DNA from: Chryseobacterium sp. ISL-80 | Lineage (GTDB): Bacteria; Bacillota; Bacilli; Bacillales; Cytobacillaceae | Reading direction: 5' to 3' | DNA length: 64,000 nucleotides | Assembly (NCBI GenBank): GCA_018613055.1 | Contig: JAGGQZ010000003.1 | Coordinates: forward strand, 248,001 to 312,000 | Part shown: positions 45,862 through 57,461 of the stretch, one piece after another | How positions within the stretch are numbered: position 1 is the stretch's first letter | Layout of the letters: the number at the start of each line of letters is the position of its first letter | Notes under the pieces: generated by a model | Databases searched by the model: none | The model's input: the letters and a program-made list of their open reading frames with translations, nothing else | What the model was told of the DNA's origin: nothing | Program-made: the position numbers and the translations under genes

Positions 45862-48132
45862 TTAAACTTGAGGCTCATCTGAGTAGACTTTCTTTTCCTT
45901 GTAAGTCTTGATGGTGCCTTTTTTCTTAAGTTCTTTGACCTTCCATACATACCACAGCTGTGCCGCGATAAAAATGGAAGAATACGTACCTGCAATCAAA
46001 CCAATAAGAAGCGCGAAAGAGAAATTCCAGATGGATGCACTTCCTAAAAGCAATAGAGCAACAACGGTAATCACAACTGTCATGATCGTGTTGACCGAAC
46101 GGCCAAGTGTCTGACGAAGTGATGTATTAACGACTTCCGCGATTTCCTCCGGAGTCTTTAGGCGTCTTTTCTTGACCATGTTCTCGCGCATCCTGTCAAA
46201 GGTAACGATGGTGTCATTGATAGAATAACCAACAATCGTCAAGACCGCAGCGATAAAGGTAATATCGACTTCAAGCCTTGTTAGACTGAACAACACAATG
46301 ATGAAGAATGCGTCATGAAGAAGTGCCAGCACAGCTGCCAATGCCATGTAAATTTCAAAGCGGATCGTTACATAGATAATGATACCTACCGAAGCAATGG
46401 CAACAGCTTTTACAGCATTTTTAGCCAATTCTTTTCCGATGGTCGGTGAAACGGTCCCAACATTCGGCTCTGCACCATATACATCTTTAAAATGGGATTT
46501 CAGTTCAGAAATCTCATCCTTGGATAAAACCCCTTTAAACCTAGCCACACCAATTTCGCCATTCTCGCCAGATATGACGATATCGTCTGTTTCCAGATCA
46601 ACCTTATCCAGCTCATCCTTCACCTGCTCAGCTGTCAGCTTGCTGTCAGACAGGATTTCAACCCTTGTCCCGCTTGCGAAATCAATTCCAAGATTGAGGC
46701 GGAACATGAAGGTCGCAATCAAACCTATGACGACTAATGCTGCTGTTGCAGCAAAGAACTTATTCCTGTGTTTAATGAAATCAAAACGGTCAAATTTAGT
46801 TTTTAAATCGAGAGTATCCACACCTTCAGAGATATCATGGACTTCACTTGGCTTTACCCCGAACCATTGTGGTTTGTTCTTGAATAGTCCGCTGTTAACG
46901 AGCAGGCCAAGGAAAAGTCGGGCTCCGAAGACTGCGGTGATAAAGCTTGCCAGGATACTGATGATCAGCATGGTCGCAAAGCCTTTTACAGAGCTTGTAC
47001 CATATGCGAACAATACAATCGCGGCCAGCAATGTGGTCAAGTTGGCATCAAATATGGTAGAAAGAGAACCTTTGCTTCCTGCATCAAATGCAGCCTTAAT
47101 ATTACGGCCAACTTTCAGTTCCTCTTTAATCCGTTCATATGTGATGATATTTGCATCAACTGCCATGCCGACGCCGAGGATCAATGCTGCAATACCCGGA
47201 AGTGTAAGCACGCCGTGCATCCAATCAAATACAAGCAGGATTAGGTAAACATAAATGGATAATGTGATCACTGCCACGATACCCGGAATGCGGTACAGGA
47301 TCAGCATGAATGCGAAGACAGCAAGAATGCCGATGATCCCGGCGAAAATCGTCTCATTCAATGCCTGTTCACCAAACTTGGCGCCTACAGATGTTGAGTA
47401 TGTTTCTTCAAGATTTACTGGCAATGAACCGGCATTTAGCAAAGATGCAAGCTGTTGTGCTTCCTCGATCGTAAAGTTACCGGTGATTTCAACATTCTTT
47501 TGATTCAGGATTTTATCTACATTAGGATTGGAAAGGAATTTAGGGTTTGGCTTCATCCTTTCTTCCTTGTAGGAATCCTTCCCTTCCTCGAAGTCAAGCC
47601 AGATGATCAGTTGATTATCCGGTGCCATATCACGGATTTCCTTTGTAATTTCACCGAATTGATCTCCATCCTTTAACGTGATCGAGATGCTAGGTTTGTT
47701 CTGCTGGTCAAAGCTTTGCTTCGCACCATTTTCCTCCAGGTCAGCGCCATCCATCATAACGCGGTCGTTCACGTCACGGAATGTAAGATTCGCTTCGGTC
47801 GAAAGGATTTCTCGTGCTTTGTTCTGGTCCTTGACCCCAGCAAGCTGGACACGGATCCGGTCATCTCCCTCTATTTGGATGTTCGGTTCACTTACCCCTA
47901 GAACGTTAACCCTTCGTTCAAGTGCTTCTGCAGTACTCTTCAGTGTTTCCCGGTCAACTTTTTGCCCTTCTTTTCCATGAAGAGGCGTGACCTCATAGAG
48001 AACTTCAAAGCCTCCCTGCAGATCAAGTCCAAGGTTGATATTCTTCAATATATTCTGGGTTGTTGCACCCATGGCGCTTCCGATTAAAATAACCAGCAAA
48101 AAGAAGGCCAAGATGCGGCTGCGTTTTACCAT
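45862..48132 (-). CDS. secDF: Fused protein translocase subunit SecDF
   Basis: A 756-residue SecD-SecF fusion, the normal state in Bacillus. It uses the proton gradient to help pull secreted proteins through SecYEG. The SecD half starts NINLGLDLQGGFEVLYEV and has ILGVGMAVDANIITYERIKEE. The SecF half has LGIDFASGTRVEI and VGYSINDTIVTFDRMREN, and twelve membrane segments are visible overall. I start at ATG 48132 behind AAGGAGG, dropping a hydrophobic 29-residue lead of the longer frame that has no binding site. comN lies upstream. Confidence 0.97.
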   Translation of the reverse strand: MVKRSRILAFFLLVILIGSAMGATTQNILKNINLGLDLQGGFEVLYEVTPLHGKEGQKVDRETLKSTAEALERRVNVLGVSEPNIQIEGDDRIRVQLAGVKDQNKAREILSTEANLTFRDVNDRVMMDGADLEENGAKQSFDQQNKPSISITLKDGDQFGEITKEIRDMAPDNQLIIWLDFEEGKDSYKEERMKPNPKFLSNPNVDKILNQKNVEITGNFTIEEAQQLASLLNAGSLPVNLEETYSTSVGAKFGEQALNETIFAGIIGILAVFAFMLILYRIPGIVAVITLSIYVYLILLVFDWMHGVLTLPGIAALILGVGMAVDANIITYERIKEELKVGRNIKAAFDAGSKGSLSTIFDANLTTLLAAIVLFAYGTSSVKGFATMLIISILASFITAVFGARLFLGLLVNSGLFKNKPQWFGVKPSEVHDISEGVDTLDLKTKFDRFDFIKHRNKFFAATAALVVIGLIATFMFRLNLGIDFASGTRVEILSDSKLTAEQVKDELDKVDLETDDIVISGENGEIGVARFKGVLSKDEISELKSHFKDVYGAEPNVGTVSPTIGKELAKNAVKAVAIASVGIIIYVTIRFEIYMALAAVLALLHDAFFIIVLFSLTRLEVDITFIAAVLTIVGYSINDTIVTFDRMRENMVKKRRLKTPEEIAEVVNTSLRQTLGRSVNTIMTVVITVVALLLLGSASIWNFSFALLIGLIAGTYSSIFIAAQLWYVWKVKELKKKGTIKTYKEKKVYSDEPQV

Positions 48133-48339
48133 TATGTATAAATCCTCCTTATTCTTCGCACACAATACACATGCTGCCAGACAAATAAAAAAAAGACTTA
48201 ATGAAAAAACTTGAACCAATTTATAGCATACTAATTATGTATCAGTTTAAAAAAACTGTCAATTAAGCTTTTTCCATTCTCTTCATCAGAAAGATTCATA
48301 TGAAGGAAAATCGGGTTCTAGGTCATTTACATACTCCCG

Positions 48340-48636
48340 CTACTTCAACAATTCCTTCATCTCTTCTTCATCATCGAATGCAAAATCGCCAAGTTTGAAA
48401 GCTTCGACTGTGGTGAAATTCATGACGTCGCCGATTTTTGCAGATAGGATATCAGCGACAATTTCGTATAGTTGGATGTCTTCTTTTGGTTTTTTCCACT
48501 TTTTCTTGGTCAGGTACTCCCAGAGTTCAGGTCCTTTAACCTCTTCATAACCGAATATTTTGAATTCTTCAATTTTACTTTCCAGAGCCGGCTTTACTTG
48601 CTTGTAATATCGTCCATACTGATGGTTTTTTTCCAT
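48340..48636 (-). CDS. comN: Post-transcriptional regulator ComN
   Basis: A 98-residue protein of the ComN/YrzD family (YYKQVKPALESKIEEFKIFGY, LWEYLTKKKWKKP). In B. subtilis ComN acts post-transcriptionally on comE competence mRNA and localises to poles with DivIVA. It sits between spoVB and secDF as in B. subtilis. I start at ATG 48636 behind AGGAGG, dropping seven residues of a longer frame that begins with TTG. Confidence 0.9.
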   Translation of the reverse strand: MEKNHQYGRYYKQVKPALESKIEEFKIFGYEEVKGPELWEYLTKKKWKKPKEDIQLYEIVADILSAKIGDVMNFTTVEAFKLGDFAFDDEEEMKELLK

Positions 48637-48758
48637 CGGCCTGGCCTCCTCGTCCAAATTTTCTGGTTTAATGTTTGAAGCTTGTCATGCTTTGTCCACT
48701 TTCCTGCATATAGTTAATTGTATATGAAATATGCATTTTTGAGAAGGCAGGGAGCGGA

Positions 48759-50321
48759 ATGTCGAAGTTTTTAAAAGGAACATTTATTTTACTTATAGCA
48801 GGACTCGTCACGAGGGTGCTTGGTTTTATAAATCGGATTGTCATTGCCCGTTTTATTGGCGAAGAAGGTGTCGGCCTCTATATGATGGCATTCCCGACCA
48901 TGGTGCTCGTTGTGACAATAACCCAGCTGGGACTCCCGGTCGCGATTTCTAAAAATGTGGCAGAAGCTGAGGCAAAGGGCGATTTTCGGAAAATCAAGAA
49001 GATTCTCGTCGTTTCTCTGGCTACGACCATCTCTCTGTCCGTATTATTTACACCTGCCCTCATTCTCCTGGCACCATACTTATCGGAAACTTTGTTCACA
49101 GACCCACGAACGCAGTGGCCGCTGCTGGCGATTGCTCCGATTGTACCGATTGTCGCCATATCCTCCGTTCTTCGCGGCTACTTCCAGGGCAGGCAGAATA
49201 TGAGGCCATCAGCGATATCCCAGGTAATCGAACAGCTTGTGAGGATTACCTTGATTGCTGTTTTGACAAAAACCTTCATGCCGTATGGGATTGAATATGC
49301 TGCGGCAGGTGCCATGATCGCTTCCGTAATTGGGGAGCTCATTTCCTTGGTTTATTTAATGACCACCTTTAAGCTCAGAAAAAAATTCAGGCTTCGGAAA
49401 AACTTTTTCCAGTTCGTCCATTCCGGAAAATCGACATTCAATGATTTAATGAGGATCGCTTTGCCAACAACAGGTTCAAGAATGATCGGCTCTGTTTCCT
49501 GGTTTTTCGAACCAATCGTAGTTGCCCACAGTCTGGCGATTGCTGGTGTGGCAGCTGTTGCTGCGACCAAACAATATGGTGCATTGACAGGATTTGCCAT
49601 GCCCTTGCTGTTATTGCCATCATTCATCACTTATTCACTGTCAACCTCACTTGTACCCGCAATCAGTGAAGCGAACTCAAAAAAGAATATGAAGGTGATT
49701 GAACACCTCCTTCAGCAATCTTTGCGCTTTTCCCTATTAACAGGCGGCCTTGCGATTGTCGTGTTGTATGTACTTGCTGAGCCTTTGATGACATTGATGT
49801 ACGGGACTTCAAATGGTTCCCATTTCATCAAGCTGATGGCCCCCTTCTTCCTGTTCTACTATTTCCAGGGTCCGCTGCAGGCAGCACTGCAGGCTCTTGA
49901 TTTGGCAAGGGCCGCCATGATTAACAGCCTGATCGGAAACCTGGCAAAAACAGCAGTCATCTTCCTGCTGGCAAGCCAGCCATCGTTTGGCATCAATGGA
50001 GTCGCACTTGGAATGGTCATGGGAATTGTCCTGATTACGCTTCTTCATTTTGCGACGATGTTGAAGGCTGTTTCCTTTACTTTTTACGTAAAAGATTATT
50101 TAAAGCTCTTTTCCATCATCATTCTTTCCGGCACATTGGGTTTCCTGCTATGGGATTGGCAGGGTGAAGCGCTGGGACTATCAGTAAGAATTCTTACCAA
50201 TGCAGGAGCAGTAACAACCCTCTACTTATCACTTTCTGTTGCTCTTGGTTTGATCAGGAAAAATGAGCTTATGAGACTGCGATCAGTCTTAAAATCATTT
50301 TTTAGAAGGACGTATAGTTAA
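48759..50321 (+). CDS. spoVB: Stage V sporulation protein B, polysaccharide flippase family
   Basis: A 520-residue membrane protein of the MOP superfamily (MurJ/Wzx/SpoVB group) with about fourteen membrane segments. The start LKGTFILLIAGLVTRVLGFINR and GEEGVGLYMMAFPTM are typical. In B. subtilis SpoVB is needed for spore cortex synthesis, probably by moving a lipid-linked precursor. A GGGAG binding site precedes ATG 48759. It is divergent from comN, and a terminator overlaps its stop. Confidence 0.95.
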   Translation: MSKFLKGTFILLIAGLVTRVLGFINRIVIARFIGEEGVGLYMMAFPTMVLVVTITQLGLPVAISKNVAEAEAKGDFRKIKKILVVSLATTISLSVLFTPALILLAPYLSETLFTDPRTQWPLLAIAPIVPIVAISSVLRGYFQGRQNMRPSAISQVIEQLVRITLIAVLTKTFMPYGIEYAAAGAMIASVIGELISLVYLMTTFKLRKKFRLRKNFFQFVHSGKSTFNDLMRIALPTTGSRMIGSVSWFFEPIVVAHSLAIAGVAAVAATKQYGALTGFAMPLLLLPSFITYSLSTSLVPAISEANSKKNMKVIEHLLQQSLRFSLLTGGLAIVVLYVLAEPLMTLMYGTSNGSHFIKLMAPFFLFYYFQGPLQAALQALDLARAAMINSLIGNLAKTAVIFLLASQPSFGINGVALGMVMGIVLITLLHFATMLKAVSFTFYVKDYLKLFSIIILSGTLGFLLWDWQGEALGLSVRILTNAGAVTTLYLSLSVALGLIRKNELMRLRSVLKSFFRRTYS

Positions 50322-50349
50322 AAAACGTGGAGTATGCTTCCACGTTTTT
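50321..50349. terminator. Bidirectional terminator between spoVB and the DUF421 gene
   Basis: AAAAACGTGGA and TCCACGTTTTT form a perfect 11-pair stem with a 7-base loop, overlapping both convergent stop codons. Confidence 0.88.
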
Positions 50350-51001
50350 ATTTGTCTTTCACATCGATATAAAATTTTCCGTTCTGGTAGCTGCAAAAAG
50401 AAATCTCTCCTGGATCTCCATATCCTTTTTTCCTGAGCTTTTCCAGCATCCAGGATTTCGATTTGTCAATCATATCAAGATTATCTTCCTGTACCTCGCC
50501 ATCGATGATCAACGGCAGGGCCAGGCTGCTGTTCTCCTGCTGATAACCCTGATTTTTCTGGAATATGGATAAAGTACCAGATGGCTCCAAGATCGCATAC
50601 TCTACATCTGCGATATCCCCTACATCCTTTTCCCGCAATTGAAGCAGCAGATCGTCAAAATTGTATCTCTGCGATCGCATTGCTTTTTCATCAATCTTCC
50701 CATTATTAATAATGATAGTCGGCTTTCCATCCACAAGATCCCTGAACTTCTTGCTTTTAAGGGAAAGGATAGCCAGTGTAATTTGGATGATAACAAGTAT
50801 ACTGATGGGCAGAAGTGTATTGATTAACGGATCTTTCGTGTTTTCTATGGCCAGGGAAGCCATCTCTGCGATCATGATATAGACAACCAAATCCAGGATG
50901 CTCAATTCACCGATTTCCCTTTTTCCCATTAAACGAAAAATCAACAGGATCAATAAATAAAGGAGCATTGTCCTAAAAAGGATGATGAAGTATTGTTCCA
51001 T
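50348..51001 (-). CDS. DUF421 membrane protein, YetF family
   Basis: A 217-residue protein with three N-terminal membrane segments ([53 protein letters not shown]) and the conserved [18 protein letters not shown] cytoplasmic domain follows with [17 protein letters not shown]. Members in spore formers are often linked to the spore membrane. I start at ATG 51001 and drop a Cys/Lys-rich lead that looks non-coding. Confidence 0.9.
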   Translation of the reverse strand: MEQYFIILFRTMLLYLLILLIFRLMGKREIGELSILDLVVYIMIAEMASLAIENTKDPLINTLLPISILVIIQITLAILSLKSKKFRDLVDGKPTIIINNGKIDEKAMRSQRYNFDDLLLQLREKDVGDIADVEYAILEPSGTLSIFQKNQGYQQENSSLALPLIIDGEVQEDNLDMIDKSKSWMLEKLRKKGYGDPGEISFCSYQNGKFYIDVKDK

Positions 51002-51192
51002 TTTTCCCCCGCCCTTCTTCTCACAGCATTCCTCCTTAGTGTTTAATTTTCCTTTAAAAAAATACTTACAGTTTCTGCTTTTTTCAACTGCCATACAGCT
51101 GAAAATTTGATTCTAATTGTCCATTTTCCTGAATATGCTTGTACTAGGGTTTTCCCGGTTGCAGGGGATCAGACTAGAGAGGAGAGGGGTTA

Positions 51193-51579
51193 ATGGAATC
51201 GAAAAGTTTAGGCAGGGCCGTCCTGTACGGAGTGATTGCCATTTTTCTACTGGCAATCGTGAGCAGTTTTATAGTTTCACTTCTGTTAAAATTCACTTCA
51301 GTCCAGGAATCATCGCTTCAATATGTGATGACTTCCATCTCGTTTTTATCGATTTTTATCGGCGGATTTGTTACTGGCGGGAACGGCAAGGAGAAAGGCT
51401 GGATGATTGGCGGAGGAACAGGCCTCGTTTATTCCCTGATTATTTTCCTGTTTCAGTATCTCGGTTACGACAGTCTCTTTTCATTGGAACAAGTCATCTA
51501 CCATATTTGTTACATCCTTACAGCGATGATGGGCGGTATACTCGGAGTCAACATTGTCGGCGGCACGTCAAAAGCATAA
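51193..51579 (+). CDS. TIGR04086-family membrane protein, YrzE-like
   Basis: A 128-residue protein with four membrane segments (VLYGVIAIFLLAIVSSFIVS, MTSISFLSIFIGGFVTGG, GGGTGLVYSLIIFLFQYL, ILTAMMGGILGVNIVGG). It matches the YrzE/TIGR04086 family in size and layout and lies near yajC as in B. subtilis. GAGAGGGG precedes ATG 51193. Function unknown. Confidence 0.85.
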   Translation: MESKSLGRAVLYGVIAIFLLAIVSSFIVSLLLKFTSVQESSLQYVMTSISFLSIFIGGFVTGGNGKEKGWMIGGGTGLVYSLIIFLFQYLGYDSLFSLEQVIYHICYILTAMMGGILGVNIVGGTSKA

Positions 51580-51612
51580 AAAAAGAAGCGGGCAAAAGTC
51601 CGCTTCTTTTTT
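51578..51612. terminator. Bidirectional terminator between the YrzE-like gene and yajC
   Basis: AAAAAAAGAAGCGG with CCGCTTCTTTTTT around an 8-base loop, starting at the stop codon of the plus-strand gene. Confidence 0.88.
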
Positions 51613-51687
51613 GTCAGTAAAACTTGTAACCTTTTGAGAGTTGTACAGCTCCAACGTTTGTCAGGGCTGTACAATTTCAGCATGCGT

Positions 51688-51960
51688 TTATACGCCTGCA
51701 GATTCTTTGACATCGCGGATAGCCGCGCGGTCATATGTAAGACGGCTTCCGTCGCCACATTTGATGACAACAGTACCTTCATCGATTCCATCAACGATTC
51801 CATGCAAACCGCCGATCGTCACGACCTTATCCCCTTTTTGCAGGTCGCTCTGCATTTGCTGAACCGCTTTTTGCCTCTTTTGCTGCGGGCGGATCAACAA
51901 GAAGTAGAATAATACGAACATCAGCAATAACGGGAATACTGTACCTACTAATCCTTCCAT
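51688..51960 (-). CDS. yajC: Preprotein translocase subunit YajC
   Basis: A 90-residue protein with one membrane segment (LLLMFVLFYFLLIRPQQKR) and the conserved QKGDKVVTIGGLHGIV. YajC associates with SecDF in bacteria. I start at ATG 51960 behind AAAGGAGGG and drop 19 residues of the longer frame. It follows tgt, the usual queA-tgt-yajC order. Confidence 0.95.
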   Translation of the reverse strand: MEGLVGTVFPLLLMFVLFYFLLIRPQQKRQKAVQQMQSDLQKGDKVVTIGGLHGIVDGIDEGTVVIKCGDGSRLTYDRAAIRDVKESAGV

Positions 51961-52032
51961 TTCTTTCCCTCCTTTCTTATTCAAGGCTGCTGTAGCTTTG
52001 AGCCAGAACAGCCTCATTAAAAAGCAGTTTAT

Positions 52033-53175
<1,143 letters not shown>

Positions 53176-53218
53176 TCAAGCTCCTTCCAGAAGTCCAAAG
53201 TTCATTTTAATGTTTTTA

Positions 53219-54247
53219 CTAAAGAATCAGCATCGCATCTCCGAAACTGAAAAAGCGATATCTTTCCTCCACTGCTTTATTATAGGCATTCAGGACATTT
53301 TCCCGTCCAGCCAAAGCGCTTACCAGCATAATCAGTGTCGACTTCGGCAAGTGGAAATTGGTGATCATCCCGTCGATTGCCTTGAACTCATAACCAGGGT
53401 AGATGAAGATGCTTGTCCAGCCATTTTCAGCGACAAATTTACCATCATTCGCCGTCGCGATCGTTTCAAGTGTCCGTGTTGATGTCGTTCCCACAGTGAT
53501 AATCCTGCCGCCCTGCTCTCGGACTGTGTTCAAAAGCAATGCCGTACCTTCTGTCACCTGGTAAAATTCAGAGTGCATATCGTGCTCCTCGATGGAATCA
53601 ACACTCACAGGCCTGAACGTCCCCAGACCGACATGGAGAGTAATAAAGGCGATATGGACGCCCATCTCCTTGATTTCTTCCAACAGGCTCTCGGTAAAAT
53701 GCAAGCCCGCTGTCGGCGCTGCTGCAGATCCTCTTTCCCTTGCGTAAACCGTCTGGTATCTGTCCTTATCCTCAAGCTGTTCCTTGATATAAGGAGGAAG
53801 CGGCATTTCTCCAAGCTGTTCGAGCACTTCATAGAAAATGCCTTCATAGGAGAACTTCATATTCCTGCCGCCATGCTCGGCTTCCCCGGTGCATACTGCT
53901 GTCAAAAGGCCGTCGCCAAAAGTGATTTTCGTGCCTTCCTTCACTCTTTTCGCCGGTTTAACAAGCGTTTCCCACTCATCACCCTCAAGCTGTTTCAGAA
54001 GCAGAACTTCAATCTTTGCCCCGGTATCCTCTTTCAAGCCAAAAAGCCTTGCAGGAAGTACCTTGGTGTCATTCAAGACAAGGCAATCCCCTGGCTTAAG
54101 ATAGTTTTTAATGTTCTTGAAAATATCGTGTTCCAGGCTGCCCGTTTCTTTATTCAATACCATCAGTCTGCTCTCCGCTCTTTGTTCAAGCGGAGTCTGG
54201 GCAATCAGTTCCTCCGGCAAATGAAAATCAAACATATCTACTTTCAT
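53219..54247 (-). CDS. queA: S-adenosylmethionine:tRNA ribosyltransferase-isomerase
   Basis: A 342-residue enzyme that adds the cyclopentene ring of queuosine using the ribosyl part of SAM. Typical strings are [32 protein letters not shown] and [23 protein letters not shown] 54247 has GGGTGA upstream. It is in one operon direction with ruvA, ruvB and the DUF2905 gene before it and tgt after it, as in B. subtilis. Confidence 0.97.
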   Translation of the reverse strand: MKVDMFDFHLPEELIAQTPLEQRAESRLMVLNKETGSLEHDIFKNIKNYLKPGDCLVLNDTKVLPARLFGLKEDTGAKIEVLLLKQLEGDEWETLVKPAKRVKEGTKITFGDGLLTAVCTGEAEHGGRNMKFSYEGIFYEVLEQLGEMPLPPYIKEQLEDKDRYQTVYARERGSAAAPTAGLHFTESLLEEIKEMGVHIAFITLHVGLGTFRPVSVDSIEEHDMHSEFYQVTEGTALLLNTVREQGGRIITVGTTSTRTLETIATANDGKFVAENGWTSIFIYPGYEFKAIDGMITNFHLPKSTLIMLVSALAGRENVLNAYNKAVEERYRFFSFGDAMLIL

Positions 54248-54292
54248 GATGTCACCCTTACTAAGTTTCTATATATTTTTGATGCTCCAAGC

Positions 54293-54499
54293 TTATCTGA
54301 ATCGGCCGATCAAGTAAAAGATCGCTGATAAGATGATGCTTGCCAGAATGGAAGTCACTATTGGAAAGAAAAAGGTTGTGTTTCCTTTTTTAATGACAAT
54401 GTCCCCTGGCAGCCTTCCTAAATTGATAAACTGCATAATGAAGCCAATGATGAAGATGACTGCTCCGGCGATCATGACGAACTTTGCTGCTCCTGTCAT
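54293..54499 (-). CDS. DUF2905 small membrane protein
   Basis: A 68-residue protein with two membrane segments ([18 protein letters not shown] and [20 protein letters not shown]) around the conserved [15 protein letters not shown]. Its ATG overlaps the ruvB stop (ATGA), so translation is coupled. Small proteins of this type are regularly found after ruvB in Bacillales. Function unknown. Confidence 0.85.
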   Translation of the reverse strand: MTGAAKFVMIAGAVIFIIGFIMQFINLGRLPGDIVIKKGNTTFFFPIVTSILASIILSAIFYLIGRFR

Positions 54500-55497
54500 C
54501 GTTCTGGCACCTCCATTTCAAAATGTCGGTATACAGCCTCCGTTACAATTCTTCCCCTTGGAGTCCTCTGCAAAAAACCGATCTGCAATAGGTAGGGTTC
54601 GTACACATCTTCTATCGTCTGAGATTCCTCTCCTATCGTAGCAGAAATCGTCTCTAAGCCGACCGGGCCGCCTCGGTATTTTTCAATGATGCCCTTAAGC
54701 AATTTATGGTCGATATGGTCTAGGCCCAAACGGTCGACCTGCATGAGCTCCAGTGCTTCCCGGGCAAGTGTTTCCTCAACCGCGCCATTGCCGCGCACCT
54801 GCGCAAAATCACGCACACGCTTCAACAGGCGATTGGCGATCCTTGGTGTCCCTCGCGATCTTCTCGCGAGTTCCTGGGCCGCAAGCCAGTCTATCTCCGT
54901 TTCCAAAAGCTCGGCTGTCCTGACCACGATATCGGTTAGCTGTACCTCATTATAGTATTCCAAACGGCTCAATACTCCAAACCTGTCTCTTAATGGTGCC
55001 GACAGGGAACCAGCACGGGTTGTCGCGCCAACGAGAGTGAATGGCGGCAAATCAAGCCGGACAGAACGGGCACTTGGCCCTTTTCCGATGACGATGTCGA
55101 GGCAGAAATCCTCCATTGCTGGATAGAGCACTTCCTCAATCGTTCTCGGCAACCTGTGGATTTCATCAATGAACAGAACATCGCCAGGTTCGAGAGCTGT
55201 CAAAATAGCCGCTAAATCACCAGGCCTTTCAATAGCCGGACCTGAAGTTGTCCTGAGGTTGACACCCATTTCATTGGCGATGATCGCTGCCAGTGTAGTC
55301 TTTCCCAGGCCCGGTGGTCCATAGAGCAAGACATGGTCAAGCGTTTCACGCCTCATTTTTGCTGCTTCAATAAACACCTCAAGATTGGCCTTCACTTTAT
55401 CCTGGCCGATATATTGTCTTAGAGTCTGGGGGCGCAGGCTTTGCTCAAATGAAATGTCCTGGTCTCCCGCTTCACTGGAGATGATTCGTTCTTCCAT
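54496..55497 (-). CDS. ruvB: Holliday junction helicase RuvB
   Basis: A 333-residue AAA+ motor that drives branch migration of Holliday junctions with RuvA. Walker A is [16 protein letters not shown], Walker [14 protein letters not shown], and a winged-helix C-terminus ends with [19 protein letters not shown] 55497 has GAGGTGAG upstream. It follows ruvA by 66 bases and is coupled to the DUF2905 gene. Confidence 0.98.
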   Translation of the reverse strand: MEERIISSEAGDQDISFEQSLRPQTLRQYIGQDKVKANLEVFIEAAKMRRETLDHVLLYGPPGLGKTTLAAIIANEMGVNLRTTSGPAIERPGDLAAILTALEPGDVLFIDEIHRLPRTIEEVLYPAMEDFCLDIVIGKGPSARSVRLDLPPFTLVGATTRAGSLSAPLRDRFGVLSRLEYYNEVQLTDIVVRTAELLETEIDWLAAQELARRSRGTPRIANRLLKRVRDFAQVRGNGAVEETLAREALELMQVDRLGLDHIDHKLLKGIIEKYRGGPVGLETISATIGEESQTIEDVYEPYLLQIGFLQRTPRGRIVTEAVYRHFEMEVPER

Positions 55498-55563
55498 CTG
55501 TTTCTCACCTCTTTTATGCTGGATAATCGAACCTGCTGATTAACTGGTCTGTTATCACCCAGT

Positions 55564-56172
55564 TTACTTTAAAAGCTTTTGCAATGCTTTTTTGATGTAT
55601 TGATCTGTTGTCAGTTGCTCTTTTTTCAAATCCGGAGTGATTTTGCGGATTTCTTTTTCCGAGTATCCAAGTGCCTTCAAAGCGAGCAGCGCTTCATCTA
55701 ATTCATTGGACTGGGAAATCGTCGCAGCCACCTCATCGGCATTGAATAGATTAGGGAAGTAATCCGGTACCAGGTCATGCAGCTTTCCCTTCAGATCAAG
55801 AATCATCTGTCTTGCTGTCTTCTTGCCTACTCCAGGAAACTTGACGAGGAACGATTCATCCTCATATTCGATCGCCTGGACAACCTGGCCAGGTTCTCCC
55901 GAAGCAAGGATGGCCAGTGCCCCTTTCGGCCCGATGCCTGAAACATTCAAAAGCCTGGTGAAAAGTGCTTTTTCTTCCCGGGTCTTGAACCCATAAAGGG
56001 AAATGAGGTCTTCACGGACATAATGATATGTAAAAATACAAACCTCTTTGCCTGCTTCTCTGGTGAACACAAAAGGATTTGGCGTCATGATTTGATAGCC
56101 AATACCCCCGTTTTCAATCACTATATATTCAGGACCGACAAAATCGACGGTGCCTTTTATGAATTCATACAA
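55564..56172 (-). CDS. ruvA: Holliday junction DNA-binding protein RuvA
   Basis: A 202-residue junction-binding protein. An OB domain ([20 protein letters not shown]) is followed by two helix-hairpin-helix motifs ([33 protein letters not shown]) and a C-terminal domain III ([17 protein letters not shown]) that contacts RuvB. It starts at TTG 56172 behind GAGGGG. A LexA-like box lies about 80 bases upstream. Confidence 0.97.
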   Translation of the reverse strand: MYEFIKGTVDFVGPEYIVIENGGIGYQIMTPNPFVFTREAGKEVCIFTYHYVREDLISLYGFKTREEKALFTRLLNVSGIGPKGALAILASGEPGQVVQAIEYEDESFLVKFPGVGKKTARQMILDLKGKLHDLVPDYFPNLFNADEVAATISQSNELDEALLALKALGYSEKEIRKITPDLKKEQLTTDQYIKKALQKLLK

Positions 56173-56250
56173 TACTCTCGCCCCTCTGCTTTGCTGTAAC
56201 TCATTTTAACATACTCCTTTTAAAGGTATGAACAAAAATATGCAAAAAGG

Positions 56251-56264
56251 CGAACATATGATCA
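56251..56264. promoter_or_regulatory. LexA-box-like site upstream of ruvA
   Basis: CGAACATATGATCA matches the Bacillus LexA consensus CGAACRNRYGTTYG at all but two positions. ruvAB is LexA-controlled in B. subtilis, so the location is right, but the second half-site is imperfect. Confidence 0.4.
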
Positions 56265-56272
56265 TTTTATAA

Positions 56273-56817
56273 GAAAAGCGCAAGCGCCTTGGTCAGCCCC
56301 GACAAGCGTTGGAGGGCCGACCGGTGAAGTCGCTCTTTGACTTCACCGGGCGGACCGAAAACGAAAAGCGGAGGCGACTGCCCAACTCCGACAAGCGCTG
56401 GAGGGCCTGACAGTGAAGTCGTTCTTTGACTTCATTGGCAGGAGCGAAATCGAAAAGTTTAGCCGACTGCCCAGAAACGCAGAAACTTGAGACTCCGACA
56501 AAGAAGCGCTTTTTGCTTCTGTCGGCGGAGTTGAAGTTTCTGCGTTTCTAGGAGGCGACACTAGACAATTCGAAAAGCGGAGGCGACTGTCCAACTCCGA
56601 CAAGCGCTGGAGGGCCTGACAGTGAAGTCGCTCTTTGACTTCATTGGCAGGACCGAAGCGTCTCGAGGAGTTAGGAGCCGCAGCTAAACAAGCGACTCGA
56701 GGAGTTAGGAGCCGCAGCTAGACAAACGTCTCGAGCTGCTCAAAGCTATCGCTTCTCGCAAGATACTCGAGGAAGCTATTTCAGGGATGAAAACTGGCTA
56801 GGCGCTGGAGCTAGACA
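56273..56817 (+). repeat. Modular intergenic repeat, copy D (longest)
   Basis: A 545-base mosaic of the same modules, with three CGACAAGCG(T/C)TGGAGGGCC units, each followed by the TTTGACTTCA arm, one middle module with the GAAGCGCTTTTTGCTTC hairpin as in copy A, and repeated CTCGAGGAGTTAGGAGCCGC pieces. It ends with GGCTAGGCGCTGGAGCTAGAC. Unlike the others it has an extra stretch near 56730-56790. It fills most of the 740-base gap between ruvA and bofC. Confidence 0.85.
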
Positions 56818-56890
56818 CTTATCTAAGTGGATAAATTTATACTTTCTTATCCAGTAATAAAATCTCTAAGAAAGCTTGGAAAACGCAAAT

Positions 56891-56913
56891 AAGAGCCAGT
56901 CATCCCGGCTCTT
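56891..56913 (-). terminator. Hairpin terminator at the bofC stop
   Basis: Minus strand AAGAGCC-GGGATGACT-GGCTCTT then ATTTGCGTTTT; a 7-pair stem with a modest T-rich tail. Confidence 0.65.
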
Positions 56914-57461
56914 CAATGTAAGTCCTTCACCGTATATGGTTTAAAGGTCTCCAGGACCTCTTCATAGCATTGTTTACTGCGGATCGGAATCCCCTTTTTC
57001 AATTGATCCCGCTTGATGCTCTCAAGTCTGCCAATGTCAATTTGAAAGAACGATTGAATGATATTCGAACCATCAGGCCTTCCATTAAAAATAGTCAGTA
57101 CCCCTTCATCTGACAGGCCGAAATATCCATTAGCCTTCAGGAGAGGTGAAATATCATCAACGTCCTGCCTGAACACCGCCTGCTTAGCTTCCATATCGAC
57201 AAGCTGCCATTTATCATATTTGGCCCAAAAATCTTCCAAAGACCAAATCGTCTCCACGACCTTTTCCTCACTCATTTCACCATCAAGATAGACTCTCTGC
57301 AAAATGATTGTGACCTTAAGAGGTTCATTGATTTCATGGACTGCTTCACCAGGCTTCTCAGCATGAACCTGCCCTGCGGGAAGTACTGGACCAGCTCCCG
57401 ATAGACTGATTAGGAGCAATACAGCAGTGCTGAACGCTTTGATTAAATTGATTGAAGCCAT
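56913..57461 (-). CDS. bofC: Forespore regulator BofC (bypass-of-forespore C)
   Basis: A 182-residue secreted protein. A signal peptide (LIKAFSTAVLLLISLSGAG, cleavage near QVHA) is followed by LKVTIILQRVYLDGEMSEE and the family core WQLVDMEAKQAVFRQDVDDISPLLKANGYFGLSDEGVL. In B. subtilis BofC is made in the forespore and restrains the SpoIVB protease that signals activation of sigma-K. It follows ruvA at a distance, with copy D of the repeat between. AGAGGTGG precedes ATG 57461. Confidence 0.93.
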   Translation of the reverse strand: MASINLIKAFSTAVLLLISLSGAGPVLPAGQVHAEKPGEAVHEINEPLKVTIILQRVYLDGEMSEEKVVETIWSLEDFWAKYDKWQLVDMEAKQAVFRQDVDDISPLLKANGYFGLSDEGVLTIFNGRPDGSNIIQSFFQIDIGRLESIKRDQLKKGIPIRSKQCYEEVLETFKPYTVKDLH

